Assembly: GCF_905220975.1 (NCBI RefSeq)
Contig: NZ_CAJNBK010000035.1
Location: forward strand, 1 to 51,329
Reading direction: 5' to 3'
DNA: 51,329 bases
Source of the DNA: Paraburkholderia haematera
GTDB taxonomy: Bacteria; Pseudomonadota; Gammaproteobacteria; Burkholderiales; Burkholderiaceae
The notes below the pieces were generated by a model. That model saw only the letters and a program-made list of their open reading frames with translations. It was not told where the DNA came from and ran no database searches. Made by a program: the position numbers and the translations under genes. This document shows, piece by piece, positions 18,281-27,370 of this stretch (position 1 is the first letter of the stretch; every line of letters starts with the position of its first letter).

Positions 18281-19000
18281 TCAGACGGCGAGAATCAGAA
18301 AAATGGCCGGCCGCTTGTGCAAATCAATCGCCGGTTTCTTCTTCCAGTCGGCCACGGTGCGGCTGGCGATGGTTTCCGTCTCCAGCGTCAGATCGACGGC
18401 GACGCAGACCAGTGTGGAGGGCGCGCATGTCGCCAGCAACGTGTCGAGCAGCGCGCGATTCCGATAGGGCGTTTCGATAAAGATCTGCGTTTGTCTGGCT
18501 TTGCGCGACTGCTGTTCCAGGTCGCGCAGGCGCTTGGCCCGTTCGGTGGCGTCGACCGGCAGATAGCCGTGGAACGCAAAACTCTGGCCATTCAGGCCTG
18601 AGGCCATCAGCGCGAGCAGAATCGAACTCGGCCCGACAAACGGCACAACTTTCACGCCGCGCTCGTGCGCGCGGCGCACCAGAAGGGCGCCCGGATCGGC
18701 GACTGCCGGACAGCCGGCTTCAGACACCAGGCCGGCATCGGTGCCCGCCAGCAAAGGCGCGAGCAGTTTGTCAATCTCGCCGGCCGGTGTATTGACGTTC
18801 AACTCGCGAATCTCGATGTCCTGAATCGGCCTTTCGGTGCCGACCTTTTTCAGGAATGCGCGCGTGGTTTTTGCGTTTTCGCCAATGTAATAGTGCAGCG
18901 ACGCTGCTCGGGCGCGCACCGGCGCGGGCAGGACGGCATCGAGGGCATCGGCATCGCCTTCGCCGAGCGTGTTTGGAATCAGATATAAGGTGCCGCTCAT
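18281..19000 (-). CDS. SAM-dependent methyltransferase, RsmI-like
   Basis: A 239-residue protein of the tetrapyrrole-methylase/RsmI fold. The motifs GTLYLIPNTLGE, VSEAGCPAVADPG and VPFVGPSSILLALMASG correspond to the SAM-binding segments, and HGYLP is present. It is shorter than E. coli RsmI (286 residues), which makes 2'-O-methylcytidine 1402 of 16S rRNA, so it may be a paralogue of different specificity. Its ATG overlaps the maf stop by ATGA, so maf and this gene form a two-gene operon. Confidence 0.85.
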   Translation of the reverse strand: MSGTLYLIPNTLGEGDADALDAVLPAPVRARAASLHYYIGENAKTTRAFLKKVGTERPIQDIEIRELNVNTPAGEIDKLLAPLLAGTDAGLVSEAGCPAVADPGALLVRRAHERGVKVVPFVGPSSILLALMASGLNGQSFAFHGYLPVDATERAKRLRDLEQQSRKARQTQIFIETPYRNRALLDTLLATCAPSTLVCVAVDLTLETETIASRTVADWKKKPAIDLHKRPAIFLILAV

Positions 19001-19620
19001 GATGCCCCCAGAAGTGGATAACCCACTGCGAGCAGCATGCGCGACAGTGCGATCAACGGCAGCCCGATCAGCGCGGTCGGGTCGTCCGAGTGAATGGCTT
19101 CGAGCAGCGCAATGCCGAGACCTTCGGATTTGGCGCTGCCCGCGACGTCGTATGGCGTTTCTGCGTGCAGGTAAGCGTCGAGCGCGGCGTCCGGCAGGTC
19201 GCGGAATTGCACGTGGGTGATGACGTCGGCGGCTTGTGCCGCGCCCGAACGGCTGTCGAACAGGCAGAGTGCACTATGAAACTGCACTTCGCGGCCGCGC
19301 ATGGCCTGAAGTTGAGCGAGGGCCTTGTCATGCGCGCCGGGCTTGCCGATCTGCAGGCCGTCGTAGGTTGCAACCTGATCCGAGCCGATGACGAGTGCGG
19401 TTTCACCGGCGCCAAGTCCGCCGGCCACCGCGCGGGCCTTTGCCTCGGCGAGGCGCAGGGCGGTTGCCTCAGGCGCTTCGCCGGCGAGCGGCGTTTCGTC
19501 GATCGCCGGCACGACGACATCGAAGGGAATGCGCAGGCGCTCGAGCAGCTCGCGACGATAAGGTGAACTCGACGCCAGGATCAGGCGTGGCGGGCGATTG
19601 AGGGAATCTGGCATGTGCAA
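18997..19620 (-). CDS. maf: Maf-like nucleotide pyrophosphatase
   Basis: A 207-residue house-cleaning nucleotide pyrophosphatase of the Maf family. The N-terminal LASSSPYRRELLERL is the family signature, followed by PAIDET and the GSDQVATYDGLQIGKPG block that binds the nucleotide and metal. The YceF subgroup acts on 7-methyl-GTP, which would fit a gene beside yceD and rpmF, but the subgroup call is an inference. It diverges from yceD. Confidence 0.93.
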   Translation of the reverse strand: MHMPDSLNRPPRLILASSSPYRRELLERLRIPFDVVVPAIDETPLAGEAPEATALRLAEAKARAVAGGLGAGETALVIGSDQVATYDGLQIGKPGAHDKALAQLQAMRGREVQFHSALCLFDSRSGAAQAADVITHVQFRDLPDAALDAYLHAETPYDVAGSAKSEGLGIALLEAIHSDDPTALIGLPLIALSRMLLAVGYPLLGAS

Positions 19621-19685
19621 CCAACGGCTAGAGAGGCGGGTCGTACGGGGTTGTGCGGGTATTGCACGTGTACGGGCTTAAGTGT

Positions 19686-19714
19686 TTGACTCGAAAAGAC
19701 AAAACGGATATGAT
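19686..19714 (+). promoter_or_regulatory. sigma70-type promoter of the yceD-rpmF-fab operon
   Basis: TTGACT (19686-19691) and TATGAT (19709-19714) are separated by exactly 17 nt. The start codon of yceD lies about 140 nt beyond, so the operon would have a leader of roughly that length. Confidence 0.75.
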
Positions 19715-19859
19715 TTCGGGCTTTTCATCGGTATGCTATTGCACAAGCGGGGCGTCGCATGGGCATCCGTGTGGTCAACACGGGTAGCGCACGAGTTCCG
19801 CGGGCTACTTTGCAAACCGATTTACCCTCGGCGAAATCCTTGCCGACGCAGGAGCGCAC

Positions 19860-20504
19860 ATGACTCAACATCCTGGCAACCCTGCTGGTCTGTCCGACCC
19901 GCACGATATCGATCTGTTCGAATTTGCGCGGAGTGGGCGTCAGGCCGCGGGTGTCGTGCGCGTCTCGCAACTGCCGCGCATGTTAAACGAAGTCCCGGCA
20001 GAAGCGCCAGACCGCGATGCCGCGTTCACCTGGCAAGCCGAAGGGGCGACGCAGCCGGAATTGCAAGACGATGGTACCGAGGGTCCGCAGCCTTATTTGA
20101 GGCTGGCGATTCACGGTACTGCATGGCTCGAATGTCAGCGGTGCATGGCGCCTTATCTTCAGGCGTTCAATGTCGATGCAACTTACCGGATCGTCAACAC
20201 TGAGGCGGAAGCCGAAGAGTTTCCGCTCGACGAGGATGAAGTCGAAGTGATCGTTGGCTCGCGCCAGTTCGATCTCATCGACTTGATCGAAGAAGAGTTG
20301 CTGCTTTCCTTGCCGCTCGTGCCCAAGCATGAGGTGTGTCCCGAAGTGCACGAGAGCCTGGTCTCTGGTGTGGCCGGAGCAGAGGGTGAGGGCGACGAGG
20401 CTGCGCCGGACGAAGCAGGCGAGGGCGGTGAGCCCGAGCGGCCCAATCCGTTTGCGGCGCTCGAAAGTCTCAAGCGCGGTGAGCCGGGCGACAAGAAGCA
20501 CTGA
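19860..20504 (+). CDS. yceD: YceD family protein (DUF177)
   Basis: A 214-residue protein of the YceD/DUF177 family, nearly always encoded just before rpmF. Plant and bacterial relatives are linked with 23S rRNA accumulation. The core motif LECQRCMAPYLQAF contains the conserved cysteine pair, and an acidic segment EEFPLDEDEVEVI follows. The last about 45 residues are Gly/Glu/Ala-rich and probably disordered. AGGAGC lies 6 nt before ATG. Confidence 0.92.
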   Translation: MTQHPGNPAGLSDPHDIDLFEFARSGRQAAGVVRVSQLPRMLNEVPAEAPDRDAAFTWQAEGATQPELQDDGTEGPQPYLRLAIHGTAWLECQRCMAPYLQAFNVDATYRIVNTEAEAEEFPLDEDEVEVIVGSRQFDLIDLIEEELLLSLPLVPKHEVCPEVHESLVSGVAGAEGEGDEAAPDEAGEGGEPERPNPFAALESLKRGEPGDKKH

Positions 20505-20605
20505 ACAGTTGCATGGGAGCGCGAAGCGGGCGCATTGGCCATTCGGTCAATGGCGGACACCGGGTCGGGCTGTGTTAGAATTCGGAAAATTTTTAGGAGT
20601 TAGTC

Positions 20606-20785
20606 ATGGCAGTTCAACAAAATAAGAAGTCGCCGTCGAAGCGCGGCATGCATCGTTCGCACGATTTCCTGACGGCAGCGCCGCTGGCCGTGGAGCCGAG
20701 CACGGGCGAAGTGCATCTGCGTCACCACGTTAGCCCGAACGGCTACTATCGCGGCAAGAAAGTCGTCAAGACGAAGAACGACTAA
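20606..20785 (+). CDS. rpmF: 50S ribosomal protein L32
   Basis: A 59-residue ribosomal protein beginning [20 protein letters not shown] and ending VKTKND. The Lys/Arg-rich N-terminus and the central [19 protein letters not shown] are typical of L32. TAGGAG lies 8-9 nt upstream of ATG. Its own weak promoter may exist near 20576 (TAGAAT). It sits between yceD and plsX, the classic link between ribosome and lipid synthesis genes. Confidence 0.98.
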
Positions 20786-20860
20786 TCGTTTCACTGCGTT
20801 GCGCCCCTTGGCGTTTCGCGTGGCGATCGGCTCGCTTGACATTTTCCCGGCTCGGCAAAA

Positions 20861-20886
20861 AGGCGGCATTCAACTGCCGCTTTTTT
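20861..20886 (+). terminator. terminator after rpmF
   Basis: GCGGCA (20863-20868) and TGCCGC (20875-20880) enclose a 6-nt loop, and six T follow. It lies 72 bp before plsX, so expression of the fab genes can be set below that of L32. Confidence 0.8.
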
Positions 20887-20957
20887 GTGTCGATCGCAGT
20901 TGGCGCGTTAGCGCTTGCCGCGATCCCATGCGGGGCGTCTGAAATTCGTCGCACTCC

Positions 20958-22064
20958 ATGACAGTAAAGCTCACGATAGATTGCATGGGAGGCGACCACG
21001 GCCCGTCCGTGACCGTTCCCGCTGCCGTCAACTTCGTTCGTTCGCATCCTGATGCTGAGCTGCTGCTCGTCGGCATTGAAAGTGCGATTCGTGCGCAGCT
21101 GAAGAAGTTGAAGGCTCAGAACCTGCCGGCGCTGACCGTCGTACCTGCTTCCGAGATCGTCGCCATGGACGATCCGGTCGAAGTCGCGCTGCGCAAGAAA
21201 AAAGACTCATCCATGCGCGTGGCGCTGAATCGCGTCAAGGAAGGTGAGGCGCAAGCCTGCATTTCCGCTGGCAACACCGGCGCGCTGATGGCGGTTTCGC
21301 GCTATGTGCTGAAAACGCTGTCGGGCATCGAACGCCCGGCCATTGCGTTCGCCATGCCCAATCCCACTGGCTACACGACGATGCTCGACCTGGGCGCCAA
21401 CGTCGATTGCGAACCGCAGCATCTGCTGCAGTTCGCGGAGATGGGGCACGCGCTCGTGTCCGCGCTCGAGGGCAAGGATCGGCCCACCATCGGGCTGCTC
21501 AACATCGGCGAAGAAGTCATCAAGGGTAACGACACCATCAAACGTGCCGGCGAACTGCTGCGCGCGAGTACACTTAACTTTCACGGCAACGTCGAAGGCA
21601 ACGACATCTTCAAGGGCACGGTCGACGTGATCGTCTGCGACGGTTTTGTCGGCAACGTCGCGCTGAAGACGTCGGAAGGCCTCGCGCAGATGCTCTCCAA
21701 CATCATCAAGGAAGAGTTCGGCCGCTCATGGCTCACCAAGGTGATGGCGGTGCTCGCATTGCCGGTATTGATGCGTTTCAAGAAACGGGTCGATCATCGG
21801 CAATACAACGGCGCCGCGCTGCTGGGCCTGCGTGGGCTGGTGATCAAAAGTCACGGTTCGGCGGATGCCTACGCGTTTGAGTGGGCTATCAAACGCGGGT
21901 ATGATGCCGTCAAAAACGGCGTGCTGGAACGCCTTGCGCGAGCGATGGAAGAGAATGCGGGTTCTCTCGAACAGGCGGCGCGCGACGCGAGCGGTGCGGG
22001 TCACGCAAGCCCGATCGCAGGCCAGCCAGCCGAGCCCTACGCTGCGCAATCCTCGAAGGCATAA
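20958..22064 (+). CDS. plsX: phosphate acyltransferase PlsX
   Basis: A 368-residue peripheral enzyme that turns acyl-ACP into acyl-phosphate for phospholipid synthesis by PlsY. The motif TIDCMGGDHGP opens the protein. GEAQACISAGNTGALMA and LDLGANVDC are family signatures, and the region FVGNVALKTSEG is conserved. The last about 30 residues are Ala/Ser/Pro-rich and variable. Its TAA shares one base with the fabH ATG, so the two are coupled. Confidence 0.97.
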   Translation: MTVKLTIDCMGGDHGPSVTVPAAVNFVRSHPDAELLLVGIESAIRAQLKKLKAQNLPALTVVPASEIVAMDDPVEVALRKKKDSSMRVALNRVKEGEAQACISAGNTGALMAVSRYVLKTLSGIERPAIAFAMPNPTGYTTMLDLGANVDCEPQHLLQFAEMGHALVSALEGKDRPTIGLLNIGEEVIKGNDTIKRAGELLRASTLNFHGNVEGNDIFKGTVDVIVCDGFVGNVALKTSEGLAQMLSNIIKEEFGRSWLTKVMAVLALPVLMRFKKRVDHRQYNGAALLGLRGLVIKSHGSADAYAFEWAIKRGYDAVKNGVLERLARAMEENAGSLEQAARDASGAGHASPIAGQPAEPYAAQSSKA

Positions 22065-23053
22065 TGGCTCAATCGACAATTTATTCCCGCGTGCTGGGCA
22101 CCGGCAGCTATCTGCCGCCCGGACGCGTCACCAATCAGGATCTGGCTGAACGTCTCGCCAGAGAAGGCGTTGAGACGAGCGACGAATGGATCGTTGCCCG
22201 CACGGGCATCCATGCGCGTCACTTCGCCGAACCCGATGTCACCACCAGCGATCTTGCGCTGATCGCCTCGCAGCGCGCGATCGAAGCGGCCGATATCGAT
22301 CCGCAATCCATCGATCTGATCATCGTTGCAACCTCCACGCCTGACTTTGTGTTTCCGAGCACGGCGTGCCTGTTGCAGAACAAGCTCGGCATCAAGAACC
22401 ACGGCGCGGCATTCGACGTGCAGGCCGTCTGTTCGGGCTTCGCTTATGCGGTGGCGATGGCGGACAGCCTGATTCGCGGCGGCCAGCATCGCACGGCGCT
22501 CGTGATCGGCGCGGAAACCTTCTCGCGCATTCTCGATTTCAAGGACCGCACCACCTGCGTGCTGTTCGGCGACGGCGCGGGCGCGGTGATCCTGCAGGCG
22601 TCCGAAGAACCGGGCGTGCTGGCGAGCGCTTTGCATGCCGACGGCAGTCATTCGAACATTCTCTGCACGCCGGGCAATGTGAACGGCGGTGTGATCGAGG
22701 GCAGCGCGTTCCTGCATATGGACGGGCAGGCCGTGTTCAAGCTCGCGGTCAACGTGCTCGAAAAGGTGGCAGTCGAGGCACTTGCAAAAGCGAATCTGTC
22801 GGCCGATCAGATCGACTGGCTGATTCCGCATCAGGCCAATATCCGCATCATGCAAAGCACCTGCCGTAAGCTCGGCTTGCCGCAGGAGCGCATGGTCGTC
22901 ACGGTGGGCGAGCACGGCAATACGTCGGCTGCGTCCATTCCGCTCGCATTCGACGTCGCGGTGCGCGACGGCCGCATCAAGCGCGGTCAGAACGTGCTGA
23001 TCGAAGGCGTCGGCGGCGGCTTCACGTGGGGCGCGTCGGTTATCCGCTACTGA
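22064..23053 (+). CDS. fabH: beta-ketoacyl-ACP synthase III
   Basis: A 329-residue enzyme that starts fatty acid chains by condensing acetyl-CoA with malonyl-ACP. The triad is Cys123 (QAVCSGFAY), His256 (IPHQANIR) and Asn286 (GEHGNTSAAS). Length is normal. It overlaps the plsX stop by one base and is 111 bp before fabD. Confidence 0.98.
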   Translation: MAQSTIYSRVLGTGSYLPPGRVTNQDLAERLAREGVETSDEWIVARTGIHARHFAEPDVTTSDLALIASQRAIEAADIDPQSIDLIIVATSTPDFVFPSTACLLQNKLGIKNHGAAFDVQAVCSGFAYAVAMADSLIRGGQHRTALVIGAETFSRILDFKDRTTCVLFGDGAGAVILQASEEPGVLASALHADGSHSNILCTPGNVNGGVIEGSAFLHMDGQAVFKLAVNVLEKVAVEALAKANLSADQIDWLIPHQANIRIMQSTCRKLGLPQERMVVTVGEHGNTSAASIPLAFDVAVRDGRIKRGQNVLIEGVGGGFTWGASVIRY

Positions 23054-23164
23054 TTGCGGCGACGTTGTGGCGAGCGCTCTTCGCGGCGCTCAGCTACCCT
23101 TGAGCGCGCTCGCCATCAACTGGGCGCGCCACCCACATCTGACAACATCGATTTTGGGGACGAT

Positions 23165-24100
23165 ATGAAATTTGCGTTCGTTTTTCCTGGGCAAGGTTCG
23201 CAGTCGGTCGGCATGCTCAACGCATTCGCCGATCATGCGATCGTGCGTGAGACGGTTCAGGAAGCGTCCGACGCGCTCAATCAGGACCTCGGCAAGCTGA
23301 TCGCCGAAGGCCCCGCCGAAGATCTGAACCTCACCACCAATACCCAGCCGGTCATGCTGACCGCCGCGTATGCGATTTACCGCGCGTGGCTGCAGGCGGG
23401 CGGTCCGAAACCGGCCATCGTCGCCGGTCATAGCCTCGGTGAATACACCGCACTGGTCGCGGCGGGCGCGATCGCGTTTCGCGATGCTGTGCCGCTCGTG
23501 CGTTTTCGCGCACAAGCCATGCAAACGGCCGTGCCGGTCGGCGTTGGCGGCATGGCCGCGATTCTCGGCCTCGATGACGACACGGTGCGCGCGGTTTGCG
23601 CCGAAGCGTCGGTCGCGGGTGTCGTCGAGGCGGTGAATTTCAACGCGCCGGCGCAAGTCGTGATCGCCGGTCACAAGGCCGCAGTCGAAAAGGCTTGCGA
23701 AGTCGCGAAGGCGAAGGGCGCAAAGCGAGCGTTGCCGCTGCCGGTATCGGCGCCGTTCCACTCGTCGCTGCTGAAGCCCGCGTCGGATCAATTGCGCGAG
23801 TATCTGGCCGGCGTCGACGTGCAGGTGCCGTCGATCCCGGTGATCAACAACGTGGACGTCGCGGTGGTCAGCGAGCCGGCGAAGATCAAGGACGCGCTGG
23901 TGCGTCAGGCAGCAGGTCCAGTGCGCTGGGTCGAAAGCGTGCAGGCGATGGCGGCGCAAGGCGTCACGCATGTGATCGAATGCGGTCCCGGCAAGGTCCT
24001 CGCGGGCCTGACAAAGCGCATCGACGGCAGTCTGGCAGGCGCCTCGGTATTCGATCCGGCTTCGCTCGAAGAAACGCTCAAGCTGGTGACGGCGGGCTGA
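23165..24100 (+). CDS. fabD: malonyl-CoA:ACP transacylase
   Basis: A 311-residue enzyme that loads malonyl groups onto ACP. It opens with FAFVFPGQGSQSVGM; the nucleophile is Ser90 in GHSLGEYTALVAAG, and PVSAPFHSSLL carries the catalytic His. ATG 23165 is preceded by GGGGACGAT; the frame remains open upstream but without similarity. Confidence 0.98.
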   Translation: MKFAFVFPGQGSQSVGMLNAFADHAIVRETVQEASDALNQDLGKLIAEGPAEDLNLTTNTQPVMLTAAYAIYRAWLQAGGPKPAIVAGHSLGEYTALVAAGAIAFRDAVPLVRFRAQAMQTAVPVGVGGMAAILGLDDDTVRAVCAEASVAGVVEAVNFNAPAQVVIAGHKAAVEKACEVAKAKGAKRALPLPVSAPFHSSLLKPASDQLREYLAGVDVQVPSIPVINNVDVAVVSEPAKIKDALVRQAAGPVRWVESVQAMAAQGVTHVIECGPGKVLAGLTKRIDGSLAGASVFDPASLEETLKLVTAG

Positions 24101-24166
24101 ACGCCGCGGGTACAAGCTCGATACCAAGAATCAATCGGCCCTCCGAAAGGGCATCCGGACTGACAG

Positions 24167-24916
24167 ATGGAAAAGACTCTCGACAAGCAAATCGCAATCG
24201 TGACGGGCGCGTCGCGCGGCATCGGCCGTGCTATCGCGATGGAACTGGCGCGCCAGGGCGCGACGGTGATCGGCACGGCAACCAGCGAAAGCGGCGCGGC
24301 GGCGATCAGCGAAGCCTTTAACGCGGCTGGCGTGAACGGTCGCGGCGCGGTGCTCAATGTGAACGACGCCGCCGCAGCCGAAGCGCTGATCGACGGCACG
24401 GTGAAGGAATTCGGCGCGCTGCACGTGCTGGTCAACAACGCCGGCATCACGCAGGACCAGCTCGCGATGCGCATGAAGGACGACGACTGGGACGCGGTGA
24501 TCGACACCAATCTCAAGTCGGTCTTCCGTCTGTCGCGCGCGGTGTTGCGTCCGATGATGAAGGCGAAGGGCGGCCGTATCATCAACATCACGTCGGTGGT
24601 CGGCTCGGCCGGCAACCCGGGGCAGATCAACTACGCAGCCGCGAAAGCGGGCGTGGCAGGCATGACGCGCGCACTGGCACGCGAGATCGGCAGCCGCGGT
24701 ATCACCGTGAATTGCGTCGCGCCGGGCTTCATCGATACCGACATGACCAAGACCCTGCCGGAAGAGCAGCAAACCGCACTGAAGGCGCAGATTCCGCTCG
24801 GCCGCCTTGGCAGCCCGGACGATATCGCGCACGCCGTGGCGTTCCTCGCGTCGCCGCAAGCGGGGTATATCACCGGCACGACACTGCATGTGAACGGCGG
24901 AATGTACATGTCGTAA
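24167..24916 (+). CDS. fabG: 3-oxoacyl-ACP reductase
   Basis: A 249-residue NADPH-dependent short-chain reductase for the first reduction of the fatty acid cycle. The cofactor loop is TGASRGIGRAIA, with NNAGIT following. The catalytic residues are Ser143 (ITSVVGSAG), Tyr156 and Lys160 (NYAAAKAG). The C-terminal YITGTTLHVNGGMYM is the usual FabG ending. Confidence 0.98.
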   Translation: MEKTLDKQIAIVTGASRGIGRAIAMELARQGATVIGTATSESGAAAISEAFNAAGVNGRGAVLNVNDAAAAEALIDGTVKEFGALHVLVNNAGITQDQLAMRMKDDDWDAVIDTNLKSVFRLSRAVLRPMMKAKGGRIINITSVVGSAGNPGQINYAAAKAGVAGMTRALAREIGSRGITVNCVAPGFIDTDMTKTLPEEQQTALKAQIPLGRLGSPDDIAHAVAFLASPQAGYITGTTLHVNGGMYMS

Positions 24917-24963
24917 CCAAATTCGGTTACTATCCGCGCCTTGACGCGTTTGCAAAAGCGTAA

Positions 24964-25003
24964 GGCGCATGCCTTGACAGGAACCCGATGCGCCGCTTTT
25001 TTG
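24964..25003 (+). terminator. terminator between fabG and acpP
   Basis: GGCGCAT (24964-24970) pairs with ATGCGCC (24988-24994), and TTTTTT follows. The 17-nt loop is long, so strength may be modest. It would separate acpP, which needs very high expression, from the upstream fab genes. A TAAAAT at 25019-25024 could then be the -10 box for acpP, though no good -35 is visible. Confidence 0.65.
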
Positions 25004-25067
25004 CCGGGTCAAACCTGATAAAATGCGCGCACCTGTATTTTTGAACTTCTTTTCCCTTGGAGGGGTA

Positions 25068-25307
25068 ATGGACAATATCGAACAGCGCGTCAAGAAGATC
25101 GTCGCAGAACAACTGGGCGTTGCAGAAGCTGAGATCAAGAACGAAGCTTCGTTCGTGAACGACCTCGGCGCCGACTCGCTCGACACCGTTGAACTCGTGA
25201 TGGCCCTCGAAGACGAATTCGGCATGGAAATTCCGGATGAAGAAGCCGAGAAGATCACTACCGTTCAGCAAGCGATCGACTACGCTCGCGCGAACGTCAA
25301 GGCCTAA
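25068..25307 (+). CDS. acpP: acyl carrier protein
   Basis: A 79-residue acidic carrier of growing acyl chains. Ser37 in [13 protein letters not shown] receives the 4'-phosphopantetheine from AcpS, which is encoded further on in this window. A strong GGAGGGG lies just before ATG 25068, fitting its abundance. Confidence 0.99.
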
Positions 25308-25369
25308 AGTCATTCGCGCCTGCGTTTCTGCGTTGGCGGCGTATGACGCCCTGCCGTGTCGGTTTCCGA

Positions 25370-25391
25370 CGCCAGCAGGGCTGGCGCTTTT
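25370..25391 (+). terminator. terminator after acpP
   Basis: CGCCAGC (25370-25376) and GCTGGCG (25380-25386) form a 7-bp stem with a 3-nt loop, followed by CTTTTT. It probably separates acpP, as a short abundant transcript, from fabF. Confidence 0.78.
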
Positions 25392-25462
25392 TGCCGTGCA
25401 GGAGCCAGCGATGTTGATAGCGCAAGTTTCCGCGCGATTGCCGACTTTCAAGAAAACGCTGG

Positions 25463-25554
25463 GCCGCCCCGCGTTTTCCGCCCCGAAGGAAGTCCCCTTG
25501 GGGGATTGCCCCCCTCGGGGGGACCTGGTGCGAAGCGCCAGGGGTGGGGGCGGC
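25463..25554. repeat. GC-rich palindromic intergenic element (acpP-fabF)
   Basis: A 92-bp block bounded by GCCGCCCC (25463-25470) and GGGGCGGC (25547-25554). Inside are GTCCCC/GGGGGAC arms with a GGGGG/CCCCC hairpin, and CTGGTGC-GAA-GCGCCAG. Immediately after comes CCACAGG paired with CCTGTGG round a doubled CACAGGGCA. The make-up recalls the extragenic palindromes common in Burkholderia genomes. It fills most of the 329-bp gap; I see no gene there. Confidence 0.65.
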
Positions 25555-25636
25555 TAACAGCCACAGGGCACACAGGGCAAGTTCCTGTGGCCGCTGTGGC
25601 TTTTGTGCTTTTGTCATCTATGAAAAAGGGGTTACC

Positions 25637-26875
25637 GTGAGCCGCCGTCGTGTTGTTGTTACAGGCCTGGGGCTGATTTCGCCTGTTGGCAATAATGTTG
25701 CCGACGGCTGGGCCAATCTGGTCGCCGGCAAGTCGGGTATTGCCAATATCACGAAGTTCGACGCCTCGAACTTTTCGACTCGTTTCGCCGGCGAGGTGAA
25801 GGGCTTCAATATCGAGGACTACATCCCCGGTAAGGAAGCGCGCCACATGGATACGTTCATCCATTACGGCGTCGCAGCCGGCATCCAGGCGATGCAGGAC
25901 AGCGGCCTCGAAGTCACCGACGAGAATTCGGAGCGCATCGGCGTCGTGGTCGGTTCGGGCATCGGCGGCTTGCCGATGATCGAAAACACGCAGACCGAAT
26001 TGCTGAATCGCGGTCCGCGCCGTATTTCGCCGTTCTTCGTGCCCGCCTCGATCATCAACATGATCTCGGGCCATCTGTCGATCAAGTTCGGCATCAAGGG
26101 TCCGAATCTGGCGATCGTGACCGCGTGTACCACGGGTCTGCACTGTATCGGCGAGGCTTCGCGCCTGATCGAATACGGCGACGCCGACGTGATGATCGCC
26201 GGCGGTGCGGAATCGACCGTGTCGCCGCTCGGTGTCGGCGGCTTTGCGGCGGCGCGTGCGCTGTCGCAACGCAACGACGATCCGGCAACGGCGAGCCGTC
26301 CGTGGGACAAAGACCGCGACGGTTTCGTGCTGGGCGAGGGTGCCGGCGTGATGGTGCTCGAAGAGTACGAACACGCGAAGGCACGCGGCGCGAAGATTTA
26401 CGCCGAAGTCAGCGGCTATGGGATGAGCGGCGACGCCTATCACATGACCGCACCGCTGGAAGACGGTGACGGCGCACGCCGCTGCATGCTGGCCGCGATG
26501 AAGAACGCGGGTATCAATTCGGATCAGGTGAACTACCTGAACGCGCACGGCACGTCCACGCCGCTCGGCGACCTGGCTGAAACCACCGGCATCAAACGCG
26601 CTTTCGGCGACCACGCCAAAGACATGGTCGTGAATTCGACCAAGTCGATGACAGGTCACCTGTTGGGCGGCGCCGGCGGTCTGGAATCGGTGTTCACCGT
26701 GCTGGCTGTGCATCATCAGGTGTCGCCGCCGACGATCAACATCTTCAATCAGGATCCGGCCTGCGATCTCGATTACTGCGCCAACACCGCGCGGGAGATG
26801 AAAATCGACGTCGCGCTGAAGAACTCGTTCGGGTTCGGCGGCACGAACGGCACGCTGGTCTTCAAGCGCGCCTGA
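25637..26875 (+). CDS. fabF: beta-ketoacyl-ACP synthase II
   Basis: A 412-residue elongating condensing enzyme. The catalytic residues are Cys164 (VTACTTGLHC), His304 (NAHGTSTPLGD) and His341 (MTGHLLGGAGG), the same numbers as in E. coli FabF. I chose GTG 25637 (MSRRRVVVTGLG), which gives the normal N-terminus. Confidence 0.98.
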   Translation: MSRRRVVVTGLGLISPVGNNVADGWANLVAGKSGIANITKFDASNFSTRFAGEVKGFNIEDYIPGKEARHMDTFIHYGVAAGIQAMQDSGLEVTDENSERIGVVVGSGIGGLPMIENTQTELLNRGPRRISPFFVPASIINMISGHLSIKFGIKGPNLAIVTACTTGLHCIGEASRLIEYGDADVMIAGGAESTVSPLGVGGFAAARALSQRNDDPATASRPWDKDRDGFVLGEGAGVMVLEEYEHAKARGAKIYAEVSGYGMSGDAYHMTAPLEDGDGARRCMLAAMKNAGINSDQVNYLNAHGTSTPLGDLAETTGIKRAFGDHAKDMVVNSTKSMTGHLLGGAGGLESVFTVLAVHHQVSPPTINIFNQDPACDLDYCANTAREMKIDVALKNSFGFGGTNGTLVFKRA

Positions 26876-26882
26876 TCGTTTG

Positions 26883-27368
26883 GTGACACGTCAGTCGAAA
26901 ACGCCGGCTTGCCCGGCGGTTTCCCTCGAATCGGCAACGCCCGGCGGAGCGTCGCAACGGATTACGTTGCGGCACTCCGCCGCCATGTGCGCCGCTTTGG
27001 GGGTGTTTGTGCTGATTGCGACGTGGGCCGCTTATACGTGTTTCGCGTCGCATCTGGGCGCCTCTCAAGCGGCTCCGTTGACGCTTGCCGTGTGGGCGCT
27101 GCTGACGCTCTGTGCGGTAAAACATCAGCTCGCACAGCCCGTCGCGCTGAAAATCGGCCCGGACGGACTGTCTGCCTGGAACCGGGCCGGCGGTTTGCTG
27201 ACACAGGGCCGCATTGCGGGCTGTTCGCAATGGAGCGGTCGCTTGCTCATTCTGGCGCTCGTGCCGGACCATGGGCGCCCCCGCACGCTCCTTCTTGCCG
27301 CTGATGCGCTTTCAGCGCCCGTCTTCCGGGAGCTCGCCGTGCTGGGCCGGCGTGGCGCCGGCGCGTGA
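26883..27368 (+). CDS. putative membrane protein, YgfX-like
   Basis: A roughly 161-residue protein beginning at a GTG seven bases after the fabF stop; the start is uncertain. Two hydrophobic segments (about residues 34-55 and 62-80) are followed by a soluble tail containing LKIGPDGLSAW and ending in TLLLAADALSAPVFRELAVLG. This layout and the tail resemble YgfX/CptA proteins, whose E. coli member is a membrane toxin paired with SdhE. I do not see an SdhE partner here, so function is open. It is in line with fabF and rpoE. Confidence 0.6.
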   Translation: MTRQSKTPACPAVSLESATPGGASQRITLRHSAAMCAALGVFVLIATWAAYTCFASHLGASQAAPLTLAVWALLTLCAVKHQLAQPVALKIGPDGLSAWNRAGGLLTQGRIAGCSQWSGRLLILALVPDHGRPRTLLLAADALSAPVFRELAVLGRRGAGA

Positions 27369-27370
27369 CT

